DNA from: Lachnospiraceae bacterium | Lineage (GTDB): Bacteria > Bacillota > Clostridia > Lachnospirales > Lachnospiraceae | NCBI GenBank assembly: GCA_022791635.1 | Contig: JAAVZL010000010.1 | Location: forward strand, 1-40,401 | Direction: 5' to 3' | DNA length: 40,401 nt | Shown here: piece after piece, positions 15,754 through 23,650 of the stretch | Numbering within the stretch: position 1 is the first letter of the stretch | Layout: each line of letters starts with the position of its first letter | Translations under genes and position numbers: made by a program | The notes under the pieces: generated by a model | Told to the model about the DNA's origin: nothing | The model's input: only the letters and a program-made list of their open reading frames with translations | Database searches by the model: none

Positions 15754-16707
15754 ATGTTTGATGTTGTTGCCATGGGAGAGGCAGTGATTGATTTTACCTT
15801 TGCAGGATATTCTGACTCTCAGATGCGCTTGTTTCAGCAAAATCCGGGCGGGGCACCTGCCAATGTTCTTACAGCTTTAAGCCGCTTGGGAGAACGAACC
15901 GCCCTGATAAGCAAAGTAGGCGCAGATATGCATGGAATGTTTCTAAAGGAGGTTTTGGAAAAAGAACAAGTGAATTTGGACGGCCTTCTGATAGACGGGA
16001 ACTATTTTACAACCCTGGCATTTGTGGACATTGATAAGGACGGAGAGCGCAGGTTCTCTTTTGCAAGAAAGCCGGGTGCGGATAATATGCTCAGAAAAGA
16101 GGAAGTACGAAAGGATTTGATTGAGCAGGCGGAGATTTTTCATTTCGGTTCTGTGTCGCTTACGGGAAATCCCTCTAGAGATGCCGTCATAGAAGCCGTC
16201 AGAACTGCAAAAGCTGCGGGATGCACTATCTCCTTTGATCCGAATTATCGAAAGATGGCATGGACAAGCGAAGAAAAAGCTGCGCGGGAAATTCGTTCTG
16301 TTTTAGAGTATGTGGATATTGTAAAAGTATCTGATGAAGAAATGGAAGTCGTAACGGGGAAAAAGGATAAAAGGTCTGCAGGAAAATATTTGCTGGACCA
16401 GGGAATAAAGGCTGTCTTTATTACCCTTGGCGCAGAAGGCGCTTATATTATGACCAAAGAAGGAGAGGCATATGAGCCGGCGTTAAAATGCAGAGTGATA
16501 GATAAAAACGGGGCAGGAGATGCTTTTTGGGGTGGAGTGCTTCACTGTATTTCTTCCGGAGGGAAGAGAGTTGGCAATTACAAAATAGAAGAGCTCTCCT
16601 CCTTTGCGGCATTCGGTAATCAAGTGGCTTCTTTGAGCATTGGGAGGAGTGGGGCTATTCCCTCTCTGCCAACAAAAGAAGAGATGGAAAATGTATTCAA
16701 AAAGTAA
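15754..16707 (+). CDS. PfkB family sugar kinase
   Basis: The 317-residue kinase is of the ribokinase/PfkB fold, phosphorylating a sugar at the terminal hydroxyl with ATP. Sugar-binding segments are VVAMGEAVIDF at the N-terminus and NPGGAPANVLTALSRLG (about 30-46). The anion-hole/catalytic motif NGAGDAF holds the base D256. It most resembles bacterial fructokinases of this family. The start at 15754 is set by GGAGGA (15741-15746), 7 nt upstream; an upstream in-frame ATG would add 20 residues running into the previous gene. In this operon it would phosphorylate the imported hexose or hexulose, supplying the substrate for the epimerase and isomerase. Confidence 0.88.
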   Translation: MFDVVAMGEAVIDFTFAGYSDSQMRLFQQNPGGAPANVLTALSRLGERTALISKVGADMHGMFLKEVLEKEQVNLDGLLIDGNYFTTLAFVDIDKDGERRFSFARKPGADNMLRKEEVRKDLIEQAEIFHFGSVSLTGNPSRDAVIEAVRTAKAAGCTISFDPNYRKMAWTSEEKAAREIRSVLEYVDIVKVSDEEMEVVTGKKDKRSAGKYLLDQGIKAVFITLGAEGAYIMTKEGEAYEPALKCRVIDKNGAGDAFWGGVLHCISSGGKRVGNYKIEELSSFAAFGNQVASLSIGRSGAIPSLPTKEEMENVFKK

Positions 16708-16795
16708 TTGAAAAACAAGCCGTAATTTGGAGAATGTAATCCGTGAAAAGGTTTACATAAAGAACCCTTGAGGGAAAATCAAAGGAGGATATAAC

Positions 16796-17929
16796 ATGAA
16801 AAGGAAACTTTTAACAGCGCTGCTCTGTGTAACATTGGCAGCAGGCTTGCTGGCGGGATGCGGAAAAAAGGAAAAGTCAGAGGAAACGCCAGCCCCTGAG
16901 ACTCAAGAAGAGACGTCGGAGGAAGAGAATGAGGAGCCGGCGGCTGAAGCAGAAAATCTGTCCTTTGAGATTGTGTCCAAAGGACTTCAGCAGCAGTATT
17001 GGCAGGCGGTTAAAAATGGTGTGGAGCAAAAGGCGGAGGAGCTTGGCGTAAATGTGAACTTTGTTGGTCCGGCCAGCGAGGCTGATATCAATGATCAGGT
17101 ACAGATGCTTGAAAACGCTCTGAACAGCAGTCCTTCTGCAATCGGACTGGCAGCCTTGGACACCAATTCTGTAATGGATTTGCTTTCGCAGGCTATGGAT
17201 AAGAATGTGCCGATTATCGGTTTTGATTCCGGCGTTCCCAATGCTCCGGAAGGTTCGGTGCAGGCTACCTGTGCTACTAATAATTATGCGGCGGGGGCAT
17301 TGGCAGCGGAGAAGATTTATGAGGCAGTGAAAGACAGGATTGACGGTACGGTTCGTATTGGCGTATTAACTCCGGACGCTACCGCAGACTCCACGATACA
17401 GCGTGGACTTGGCTTTATTGATAAAATTGCTGAATTGGCAAAGGCGGATAATTATACATCAACGGTTGTGGGAAATGAAAAATATGTGAATGATTCTCAA
17501 TGTGAAAAAACGGATAACGCAAATGTAATTATCGATGTCCGTGTTCCGGCAAGCATGACTTCGGAGCTCTCTGCAGCGGATGCCACATCATTAATGAATG
17601 AGGGAGACACAGTTGCAATATTTGCGGTAAATGAGCATTCTGCGAATGCAATTATTACTGCAAATGAGAATTTGAATAAATGTGGTACCGGAGAAGGACA
17701 AATCGTAGCAGGAGGCTTTGACTCCGGCGCAGCACAGGTGCAGGCCGTACGAGAAGGTATTTTGATAGGTTCCATTACCCAGGCACCGGTGGAGATGGGC
17801 AAGATTCTGGTTCAGAATCTGTATGATGCAGCCACGGGGAAACCGGTAGAGGATACGGATACGGGATGTCAGTGGTATACGGCTGAAAATATGGATGACC
17901 CTGAGATAGCACAAAACCTGTACGAGTAG
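16796..17929 (+). CDS. sugar ABC transporter substrate-binding lipoprotein 1
   Basis: The 377-residue lipoprotein has a lipobox LLAGC with C22 as the lipidated residue, an acidic linker, and a type 1 periplasmic binding domain. Typical segments are FEIVSKGLQQQYWQAV, ALDTNSVMDLL and FDSGVPNAPEGSV. It is a close paralogue of the binding protein at 21743-22903; by eye about 70 percent of residues in the mature domains agree, and the last 15 residues nearly match. AAAGGAGG precedes the ATG. It ends the first transcription unit, being followed by a strong terminator before the permease, so it may be made separately from the transporter it feeds. Base composition is more AT-rich than its paralogue. 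Confidence 0.92.
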   Translation: MKRKLLTALLCVTLAAGLLAGCGKKEKSEETPAPETQEETSEEENEEPAAEAENLSFEIVSKGLQQQYWQAVKNGVEQKAEELGVNVNFVGPASEADINDQVQMLENALNSSPSAIGLAALDTNSVMDLLSQAMDKNVPIIGFDSGVPNAPEGSVQATCATNNYAAGALAAEKIYEAVKDRIDGTVRIGVLTPDATADSTIQRGLGFIDKIAELAKADNYTSTVVGNEKYVNDSQCEKTDNANVIIDVRVPASMTSELSAADATSLMNEGDTVAIFAVNEHSANAIITANENLNKCGTGEGQIVAGGFDSGAAQVQAVREGILIGSITQAPVEMGKILVQNLYDAATGKPVEDTDTGCQWYTAENMDDPEIAQNLYE

Positions 17930-17967
17930 GATTTTGATTAAAAAATAGGAGTAATTGTTTTGGAAAA

Positions 17968-17996
17968 CGAAAAAGGGGCTTTTAGCCCCTTTTTCG
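17968..17996 (+). terminator. strong terminator between binding protein 1 and permease 1
   Basis: A perfect 13-bp stem, CGAAAAAGGGGCT (17968-17980) with AGCCCCTTTTTCG (17984-17996), has a 3-nt loop TTT. It splits the epimerase operon from the transporter genes, at least partly. Confidence 0.9.
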
Positions 17997-18029
17997 TAAA
18001 ATATTTACCTATTCCAAAAGGATTTTCTA

Positions 18030-18058
18030 TTACTTTATTCATAATTTGGACATATAAT
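18030..18058 (+). promoter_or_regulatory. possible promoter of the transporter genes
   Basis: A consensus -10 TATAAT (18053-18058) has a poor -35 (TTACTT at 18030-18035) 17 nt upstream. It lies after the terminator and about 77 nt before the permease start, in an AT-rich spacer. Confidence 0.5.
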
Positions 18059-18135
18059 AGACATAAATTCAACGGACAGACGGGACTGCCTTATTTTGCG
18101 GCGGTCTCTTCGACGGGTGTATTGGAGGGAAAAAG

Positions 18136-19137
18136 GTGGAAAAAATTAAACAAAATGCAATCGTGAAAAAGATTGGGTTTAACAGGCTGGTGCTGTTGTG
18201 TGTTATGGTACTGCTGTATCTTTTGTTTGCACTCATTACACCGATGGTCAAGGCAAATGCAAGCTTTGTGAGCTATGCCCGTATGGTCAGCGCTCTGAAG
18301 TATGCATACTTCCTGGGATTTTTGTCCCTGGGCGTTACCTTTGTAATTGCCACAGGAGGAATTGACTTCTCTATCGGACCGGTGATGTTCTGTGCGGCTT
18401 TGATCTCCGGCTATCTTCTGACCATGAAGGGATGGCCCCTGATTCTTTGCCTGGTGGTGTGTATTCTGGTGGGAACCCTGTTTGGAATCCTCAACGGTGT
18501 TCTGGTGGCCTATGCGGGCCTCCCCTCCTTTATTACCTCCATGGCAAGCATGATGCTGGCAAAGGGAATCGGTTCCGTATTTACCAAAACTCAGTCCGTG
18601 AGCTGGCCCCAGCTGACAGATGCCAATGGCTGGTATCGTAATCTGGTGGGAATTAAGATGGGGAACGGAGAATTCCCCACCGGACTGGTGCTTCTGGTTC
18701 TGGGAGCCGTTATCTGTGCCATTATTTTGAATAAAACCATGGCAGGGCGTTACATTCTCTCCATCGGAAGCAACCGGGAGGCGGTGCGGCTCTCCGGTGT
18801 GAATACAAAGAGATGGGAGACCCTGGCGTACATTATCTGCGGCACGCTGGCCGGGATGGCAGCCATCTTCTATGTGGCAAAGAATACCACCGTTCTCCCG
18901 GGCCTGGGCGATGCCTTCAACAACGAGGCCATTGCAGGCTGCGTTATGGGAGGCACTTCCATGACCGGCGGCGTTGCATCTATCGGAGGAACCCTGATTG
19001 GCGTGCTGATTATTGCGCTTTTGCAGGAAGGCATTCTGGCCATGGGCTTCCAGATTCATTATCAGTATATTATTACCGGACTGATTGTTCTGGTAGTGGT
19101 ATGGGCTGACCTGCGCAGCAGACGCAGACGCAATTAA
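18136..19137 (+). CDS. sugar ABC transporter permease 1 (RbsC family)
   Basis: The 333-residue membrane protein is an RbsC/AraH-type permease with about nine to ten hydrophobic segments. The family motif GVTFVIATGGIDFSIGPVMF is near residues 62-81, and the cytoplasmic coupling loop reads IGSNREAVRLSGVNTKRWE. The GTG start at 18136 is supported by GGAGGG (18124-18129) 6 nt before it. The ATPase gene follows after 21 nt. A second permease of the same length lies just after the ATPase, so the two probably form a heterodimeric channel or alternate in two transporters sharing one ATPase. Confidence 0.93.
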   Translation: MEKIKQNAIVKKIGFNRLVLLCVMVLLYLLFALITPMVKANASFVSYARMVSALKYAYFLGFLSLGVTFVIATGGIDFSIGPVMFCAALISGYLLTMKGWPLILCLVVCILVGTLFGILNGVLVAYAGLPSFITSMASMMLAKGIGSVFTKTQSVSWPQLTDANGWYRNLVGIKMGNGEFPTGLVLLVLGAVICAIILNKTMAGRYILSIGSNREAVRLSGVNTKRWETLAYIICGTLAGMAAIFYVAKNTTVLPGLGDAFNNEAIAGCVMGGTSMTGGVASIGGTLIGVLIIALLQEGILAMGFQIHYQYIITGLIVLVVVWADLRSRRRRN

Positions 19138-19158
19138 GCGGAAGGGGGAAGATAAAGA

Positions 19159-20652
19159 ATGGGCGACGTAATTTTAACCATGAAGGGCATTGACAAATCG
19201 TTCCCCGGCGTGCATGCGCTGGATCATGTGGACCTGGAGGTCAGAAAGGGTGAGGTTCACGCGCTGATGGGCGAGAACGGAGCCGGAAAATCCACCCTGA
19301 TGAAGGTGCTGACAGGCATCTACACCAAGGACGAGGGTACGATTACATATGAGGGCAGAGAGGTGGAATTTTCCAACCCGAGAGCAGCCCAGGATGCAGG
19401 CATCGTAATTGTGCACCAGGAGCTGAATATGCTTGGTCACTTAACGGTGGCGCAGAATATTTTCATTGGCCGGGAGATTATGAACGGCAAGCTGATCGAT
19501 GATAAGAAGATGAATGAGGAGGCCAGGAAGCTGTTTGAGCAGCTTGGCATTGATATTGATCCCAAGGAAACCATGAGCCGTCTGACCGTAGGAAAGCAGC
19601 AGATGTGCGAGATTGCCAAGGCTATTTCCCACGAGGCCAAGGTGATTATCTTTGACGAGCCTTCTGCAGCCCTGACGGAGGCGGAGATCGAGGAGCTGTT
19701 CAAGATTATCCGGGATCTGCGTGACAAGCAGATGGGAATCGTATATATTTCCCACCGTATGGACGAGATTAAGGTAATCACCGACCGGGTAACGGTCATG
19801 CGTGACGGCGGCTACGTGGGAACGCTGATTACCAAGGACTGTACCAAGGATGACATCATCAATATGATGGTGGGCCGTGTGATTTATGAGGATCCCAAGA
19901 CCGAGAGCGCCGTTCCAAAGGATGCGCCGATCGTGCTGAAAGTAGATCATCTGAATGCGGGCAGGATGGTGCGGGATGTAAGCTTCGAGCTGCGGAAAGG
20001 AGAAATCCTGGGCTTTTCGGGACTTATGGGAGCCGGACGGACGGAGACGGCCAGAGCCCTCTTCGGGGCAGACCCCAAGGAGAGCGGCGATATCTACATT
20101 AACGGTCAGAAGGTGGACATCAAGACACCTCAGGATGCGGTAAAATGCGGCATCGGCTATCTGTCCGAGGACCGGAAGCGCTACGGAATCGTAGTGGATA
20201 AGACGGTGGCGGAGAATTCTACCATGGCCAGCTTGGAAAGCTTTATGAGCGGCATGTTCATTGATAAGAAGAAAGAGAATCAGGTTGCACAGCAGTATGT
20301 GGATACCTTGAAGACAAAGACCCCCGGCGTGGATCAGTTGGTGGTAAACCTTTCGGGAGGAAACCAGCAGAAGGTGGTTATCGCCAAATGGCTGGTGCGC
20401 AACTGTGATATTCTGATATTTGACGAGCCCACCCGCGGAATTGACGTAGGAGCAAAGAGCGAGATTTATCAGTTGATGAACGAGCTTGTGGCCGAAGGAA
20501 AGTCCATCATTATGATTTCCTCGGAGATGACGGAGATTCTGCGAATGAGTGACCGGATTGTGGTAATGTGTGAGGGCAGAAAGACCGGCGAGCTGGATAT
20601 CGCAGAGGCTACGCAGGAGCGTATCATGCATGCGGCAACGCTTAGGGAATAG
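19159..20652 (+). CDS. sugar ABC transporter ATPase with two nucleotide-binding domains (RbsA/MglA family)
   Basis: The 497-residue protein has the duplicated ATPase layout of ribose/galactose transporters. The first domain has a full Walker A GENGAGKS (38-45), Walker B VIIFDEPSAAL (162-172) and a degenerate signature TVGKQQ. The second has the degenerate Walker A GLMGAGRT (288-295) and a perfect signature LSGGNQQ (398-404), with Walker B ILIFDEPTRG. This split is normal for the family: each composite site uses parts of both domains. It is the only ATPase in the cluster and must serve both permeases. A ribosome binding site lies upstream and the next gene follows after 15 nt. Confidence 0.95.
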   Translation: MGDVILTMKGIDKSFPGVHALDHVDLEVRKGEVHALMGENGAGKSTLMKVLTGIYTKDEGTITYEGREVEFSNPRAAQDAGIVIVHQELNMLGHLTVAQNIFIGREIMNGKLIDDKKMNEEARKLFEQLGIDIDPKETMSRLTVGKQQMCEIAKAISHEAKVIIFDEPSAALTEAEIEELFKIIRDLRDKQMGIVYISHRMDEIKVITDRVTVMRDGGYVGTLITKDCTKDDIINMMVGRVIYEDPKTESAVPKDAPIVLKVDHLNAGRMVRDVSFELRKGEILGFSGLMGAGRTETARALFGADPKESGDIYINGQKVDIKTPQDAVKCGIGYLSEDRKRYGIVVDKTVAENSTMASLESFMSGMFIDKKKENQVAQQYVDTLKTKTPGVDQLVVNLSGGNQQKVVIAKWLVRNCDILIFDEPTRGIDVGAKSEIYQLMNELVAEGKSIIMISSEMTEILRMSDRIVVMCEGRKTGELDIAEATQERIMHAATLRE

Positions 20653-20667
20653 GAGGGGGATGAGACG

Positions 20668-21669
20668 ATGACAGACAAAAAACAGGGAAATGCTTTTGTA
20701 AATAATCCGATTGTGAGAGCAATCGGAGTTCAGAAAATCGTTGTCGTAATCGTGCTGATTGCCATGATCCTGTTCTTCAGCGCTATGAGCCCGGCTTTCC
20801 GGCAGTATTCGACACTTCTCAGTATTATGGATTATACCTACTATCTGGCCTTTTTGGGAATCGGAGTTACCTTCTGTCTGATTACCGGCGGTGTGGATCT
20901 TTCCATTGGAACGGGAATGTTCTGCTATGCATTGATTGGCGGCTATCTGATTAATTACGTACATACACCGGTTATCGTGGGAATTTTGGCAACCATCGTG
21001 TGCGGCCTGATAGCAGGCACCATCAACGGCCTGATTGTATCCAAGGGAGGCCACGCGCCTTTCCTGGCCACGCTGTGTACGATGATGATTGTAAGAGGTC
21101 TTGGAGCGCTGGTGACCGGAGGCTCCAGTATCACCTGGCCGGGAGCATCGGCTCCCAATGGCTGGACCCGTACGCTGTTTAAGATGGATATGGGCGGCAC
21201 GAAGGTTCCCCTGGGCTTTTTGTGGGTGCTTATTCTGGCAGTGGCCATGAGCATCTTTTTGAACAAGTCCAGACCCGGACGTTACATCATTGCAATCGGA
21301 AGCAACAAAGAGGCTACCCGCCTCTCCGGTGTCAATGTGGCAGTGTATCAGACGCTGGCTTATATCATTTCCGGTGTGTTTACAGGACTTGCGGCTCTGG
21401 CATACAGCTCTGCATTCCAGTCCATGACGCCCGGCGGAGGCGGCGGCATTGAGCTGAACGCCATCGGAGGAGCCATCATCGGAGGAACCTCCATGAGCGG
21501 CGGCGCCGGCACCATAGCCGGAACCATTCTGGGAGTGTTTATCATGTCTGTTCTGCAGACGGGATTGCCTCTGATTGGCATACAGGCGAACTTCCAGCAG
21601 ATTATTATCGGCATTGTTCTGATTGTCGCGGTTTATATTGACGTATTGAAGAACAAAAAGCTTGCGTAA
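20668..21669 (+). CDS. sugar ABC transporter permease 2 (RbsC family)
   Basis: The 333-residue permease is a paralogue of permease 1 with the same length and motifs (GVTFCLITGGVDLSIGTGMF, then IGSNKEATRLSGVNVAVYQ). The two have clearly diverged; by eye well under half of the residues agree outside motifs. One difference is a glycine-rich loop, TPGGGGGIELNAIGG, where permease 1 has LPGLGDAFNNEAIAG. GGAGGGGG lies upstream of the ATG. The position between the ATPase and the second binding protein indicates a single translational unit from permease 1 to binding protein 2. Confidence 0.93.
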   Translation: MTDKKQGNAFVNNPIVRAIGVQKIVVVIVLIAMILFFSAMSPAFRQYSTLLSIMDYTYYLAFLGIGVTFCLITGGVDLSIGTGMFCYALIGGYLINYVHTPVIVGILATIVCGLIAGTINGLIVSKGGHAPFLATLCTMMIVRGLGALVTGGSSITWPGASAPNGWTRTLFKMDMGGTKVPLGFLWVLILAVAMSIFLNKSRPGRYIIAIGSNKEATRLSGVNVAVYQTLAYIISGVFTGLAALAYSSAFQSMTPGGGGGIELNAIGGAIIGGTSMSGGAGTIAGTILGVFIMSVLQTGLPLIGIQANFQQIIIGIVLIVAVYIDVLKNKKLA

Positions 21670-21742
21670 CGGTGTTTACTGCATAAGCAGTTTACATAGA
21701 AATGCTCCAATAAGGAGAAAAATAAAAGGAGGAACTAAAAAC

Positions 21743-22903
21743 ATGAAAAAGAAAGTTTTGGCAGCATTGCTCTCCGCAGCAATGGTAGCAACCCTGTTAA
21801 GCGGCTGCGGCGGCAAGAAGGAAGAGTCCGCAGAGGCACCTGCAGAGACGGAAGCTCCGGCAGAGACCGAGGCGCCCGCTGAGGGCGAGGAGCCGGCTGA
21901 GGGCGAGGAGCCGGCAGCAGATGCAGGCGACATGTCCTTTGAGATCGTATCCAAGGGCTTACAGCATCAGTATTGGCAGGCAGTGCTTCAGGGCGTGAAC
22001 AACAAGGCGGATGAGCTTGGCATCGCTGTAAACTTCGTTGGTCCGGACAGTGAGTCCAACATTGACCAGCAGGTACAGCAGCTTCAGAGTGCATTGAATG
22101 CAACTCCGACCGCAATCGGTCTGGCAGCTCTGGATACCAATTCCGTAATGGATCTGCTTCAGCAGGCAAAGGACGGCGGAATCCCCGTTGTTGGATTTGA
22201 CTCCGGTGTTCCCAATGCTCCGGAAGGATCCGTATTGGCAAACTGCGCAACCGACAACTATGCAGCAGGTGAGCTGGCAGCTGAGAAGGTTTATGAGGCT
22301 GTTAAGGATCGCATTGACGGAAATGTTCGTATCGGCGTGGTAGCACAGGATGCAACCTCTGAGTCCGTTGTAAACCGTGGTCTTGGCTTCATCGATAAGT
22401 TTGCAGAGCTGGCAGTGGCTGACGGCCATACCGCAACCGTTGTTGGAAACGACAGATATATCTCCGATTCCAAGTGCGAGAAGACCGATGGCGCTAACGT
22501 TGTAATCGACGTTCGTGTTCCTGCACAGGTTACCTCTGAGCTTTCCGCAGCAGACGCAACGGCTCTGATGAATGAGGCAGATACCATTGCTATCTATGGT
22601 TCCAATGAGCACTCTGCAAACGCTATCATCACAGCAAATGAGAACCTGAGCAAGTGCGGTACCGGCGAAGGCCAGATCATTGCAGCCGGATTTGACTCCG
22701 GCGCAGCTCAGAAGCAGGCCGTAAAGGACGGCGTTCTTCTTGGCTCCATTACACAGGCTCCTGTAAAGATGGGCGAGATTCTTGTTGAGACCCTGTACGC
22801 AGCAGCTACAGGCGGAGAGGTAAAGGATACCGATACCGGATGCCAGTGGTACACAGCTGAGAACATTGAGGATCCGGAGATTGCTCCGAACCTTTATGAC
22901 TAA
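21743..22903 (+). CDS. sugar ABC transporter substrate-binding lipoprotein 2
   Basis: The 386-residue lipoprotein has lipobox LLSGC (C22) and a long acidic linker made of repeated APAET and EGEEPA units (DNA repeats at about 21838-21912), followed by a type 1 binding domain very close to the protein at 16796-17929. The start at 21743 is fixed by AAAAGGAGGA 9 nt upstream; an earlier in-frame ATG inside the permease gene has no support. Codon choice is strongly biased toward frequent codons, unlike binding protein 1, suggesting high expression. It is followed by a strong terminator. The near identity of the binding domains argues for the same or a closely related sugar. Confidence 0.94.
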   Translation: MKKKVLAALLSAAMVATLLSGCGGKKEESAEAPAETEAPAETEAPAEGEEPAEGEEPAADAGDMSFEIVSKGLQHQYWQAVLQGVNNKADELGIAVNFVGPDSESNIDQQVQQLQSALNATPTAIGLAALDTNSVMDLLQQAKDGGIPVVGFDSGVPNAPEGSVLANCATDNYAAGELAAEKVYEAVKDRIDGNVRIGVVAQDATSESVVNRGLGFIDKFAELAVADGHTATVVGNDRYISDSKCEKTDGANVVIDVRVPAQVTSELSAADATALMNEADTIAIYGSNEHSANAIITANENLSKCGTGEGQIIAAGFDSGAAQKQAVKDGVLLGSITQAPVKMGEILVETLYAAATGGEVKDTDTGCQWYTAENIEDPEIAPNLYD

Positions 22904-22926
22904 TCTTTTGTTGTAAATTGAATTTA

Positions 22927-22954
22927 GGGCGCACCTTGCGGTGTGCCCTTTTTT
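22927..22954 (+). terminator. terminator after binding protein 2
   Basis: GGGCGCACC (22927-22935), loop TTGC, GGTGTGCCC (22940-22948), then TTTTTT. Nine base pairs including one G-U. Confidence 0.9.
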
Positions 22955-22964
22955 CAGATATACT
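22936..22964 (+). promoter_or_regulatory. promoter overlapping the terminator, for the mutarotase gene
   Basis: -35 TTGCGG (22936-22941) is made of the terminator loop plus two stem bases; -10 TATACT (22959-22964) follows after 17 nt. The same construction recurs at 23535-23563. Confidence 0.5.
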
Positions 22965-23027
22965 GTTATTACAAAACTCAAAACAGTAATCCGGAAGGAT
23001 TACGGAACTATAATTAGGAGGTACACT

Positions 23028-23471
23028 ATGTTAAAAGGAATTCCCTCAATTTTATCACCGGAGCTTTTGATGGTATTGTGCGAAATGGGACACGGAGATC
23101 GTCTGGTGATTTCCGACGGCAATTTCCCGGCAGAATCTATGGGAAAGGATGCCATTGTAATCCGTTGCGACGGCCACGGCGTGCCGGAGCTTTTGGATGC
23201 CATCCTGAAGCTCTTCCCGCTGGATACATACGTGGAGCATCCGGTAAATTTGATGGAGGTAATGCCGGGTGACAATGTGGAGACGCCTATCTGGGATACC
23301 TACAAGGAGATTATTGCAAAGCACGATAAGAGAGGTGCGGACTGTGTAGGCAATATTGAGCGCTTTGCATTCTACGATGAGGCAAAGAAGGTGTATGCCA
23401 TTATTGCCACCGGTGAGAAGGCCCTTTACGCAAACATTATGCTCCAAAAAGGCGTTGTGGTAGAGGAATAA
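23028..23471 (+). CDS. RbsD/FucU family sugar mutarotase
   Basis: The 147-residue protein is a FucU/RbsD family member, which speeds the change between ring forms or anomers of a sugar after uptake. The likely catalytic H22 is in MGHGDRLVISDGNFPA, with D30 following; the C-terminal segment ALYANIMLQKGVV carries the conserved tyrosine/asparagine pair. It is nearer to fucose mutarotase (FucU) than to ribose pyranase, but the substrate specificity is uncertain. The start at 23028 is set by AGGAGGT upstream. Its place after the transporter suggests it prepares the imported sugar for the PfkB kinase. It has its own putative promoter and two hairpins downstream. Confidence 0.88.
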   Translation: MLKGIPSILSPELLMVLCEMGHGDRLVISDGNFPAESMGKDAIVIRCDGHGVPELLDAILKLFPLDTYVEHPVNLMEVMPGDNVETPIWDTYKEIIAKHDKRGADCVGNIERFAFYDEAKKVYAIIATGEKALYANIMLQKGVVVEE

Positions 23472-23479
23472 GCGGCAGC

Positions 23480-23511
23480 TTCTTAATAAAAACGAAGCGT
23501 TTTCTTAAGAA
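23480..23511 (+). terminator. extra hairpin after the mutarotase gene
   Basis: TTCTTAA (23480-23486) pairs with TTAAGAA (23505-23511), and AAACG (23490-23494) with CGTTT (23498-23502) around loop AAG. No T-run follows; it may protect the 3' end or assist the terminator 14 nt downstream. Confidence 0.45.
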
Positions 23512-23524
23512 TTCTGAACTTTTC

Positions 23525-23554
23525 GGGATATGCCTTGCGGCATATCCCTTTTTT
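23525..23554 (+). terminator. strong terminator before the GDSL hydrolase
   Basis: GGGATATGCC (23525-23534), loop TTGC, GGCATATCCC (23539-23548), then TTTTTT: a perfect 10-bp stem. Confidence 0.93.
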
Positions 23555-23563
23555 CGTTATACT
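23535..23563 (+). promoter_or_regulatory. promoter overlapping the terminator, for the GDSL gene
   Basis: -35 TTGCGG (23535-23540) lies in the terminator loop and stem; -10 TATACT (23558-23563) follows after 17 nt, identical in both hexamers and spacing to the site at 22936-22964. Confidence 0.55.
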
Positions 23564-23650
23564 GGAGAGCATTAAATGGTATGCAGGTCTGTCAGGGGAG
23601 GAAAAGGCGGCGCTTTGAAGGAAGTATATTTGGATTACAAGAGGAGCTTT

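Noticed and set aside
18091..19059. A 322-codon antisense frame opposite permease 1
   Set aside because: Composition is typical of a shadow frame, with many His and Gln, and no start site.
19441..21054. A 537-codon antisense reading frame opposite the ATPase and permease 2
   Set aside because: It mirrors two well-supported genes, is rich in His, Gln and Cys, matches no family, and has no ribosome site. It reflects codon bias of the true strand.
21838..21912. Short tandem DNA repeats that could suggest a CRISPR or tandem element
   Set aside because: They encode the acidic Ala-Pro-Glu linker of binding protein 2, normal for lipoproteins; there are no spacers of CRISPR type.
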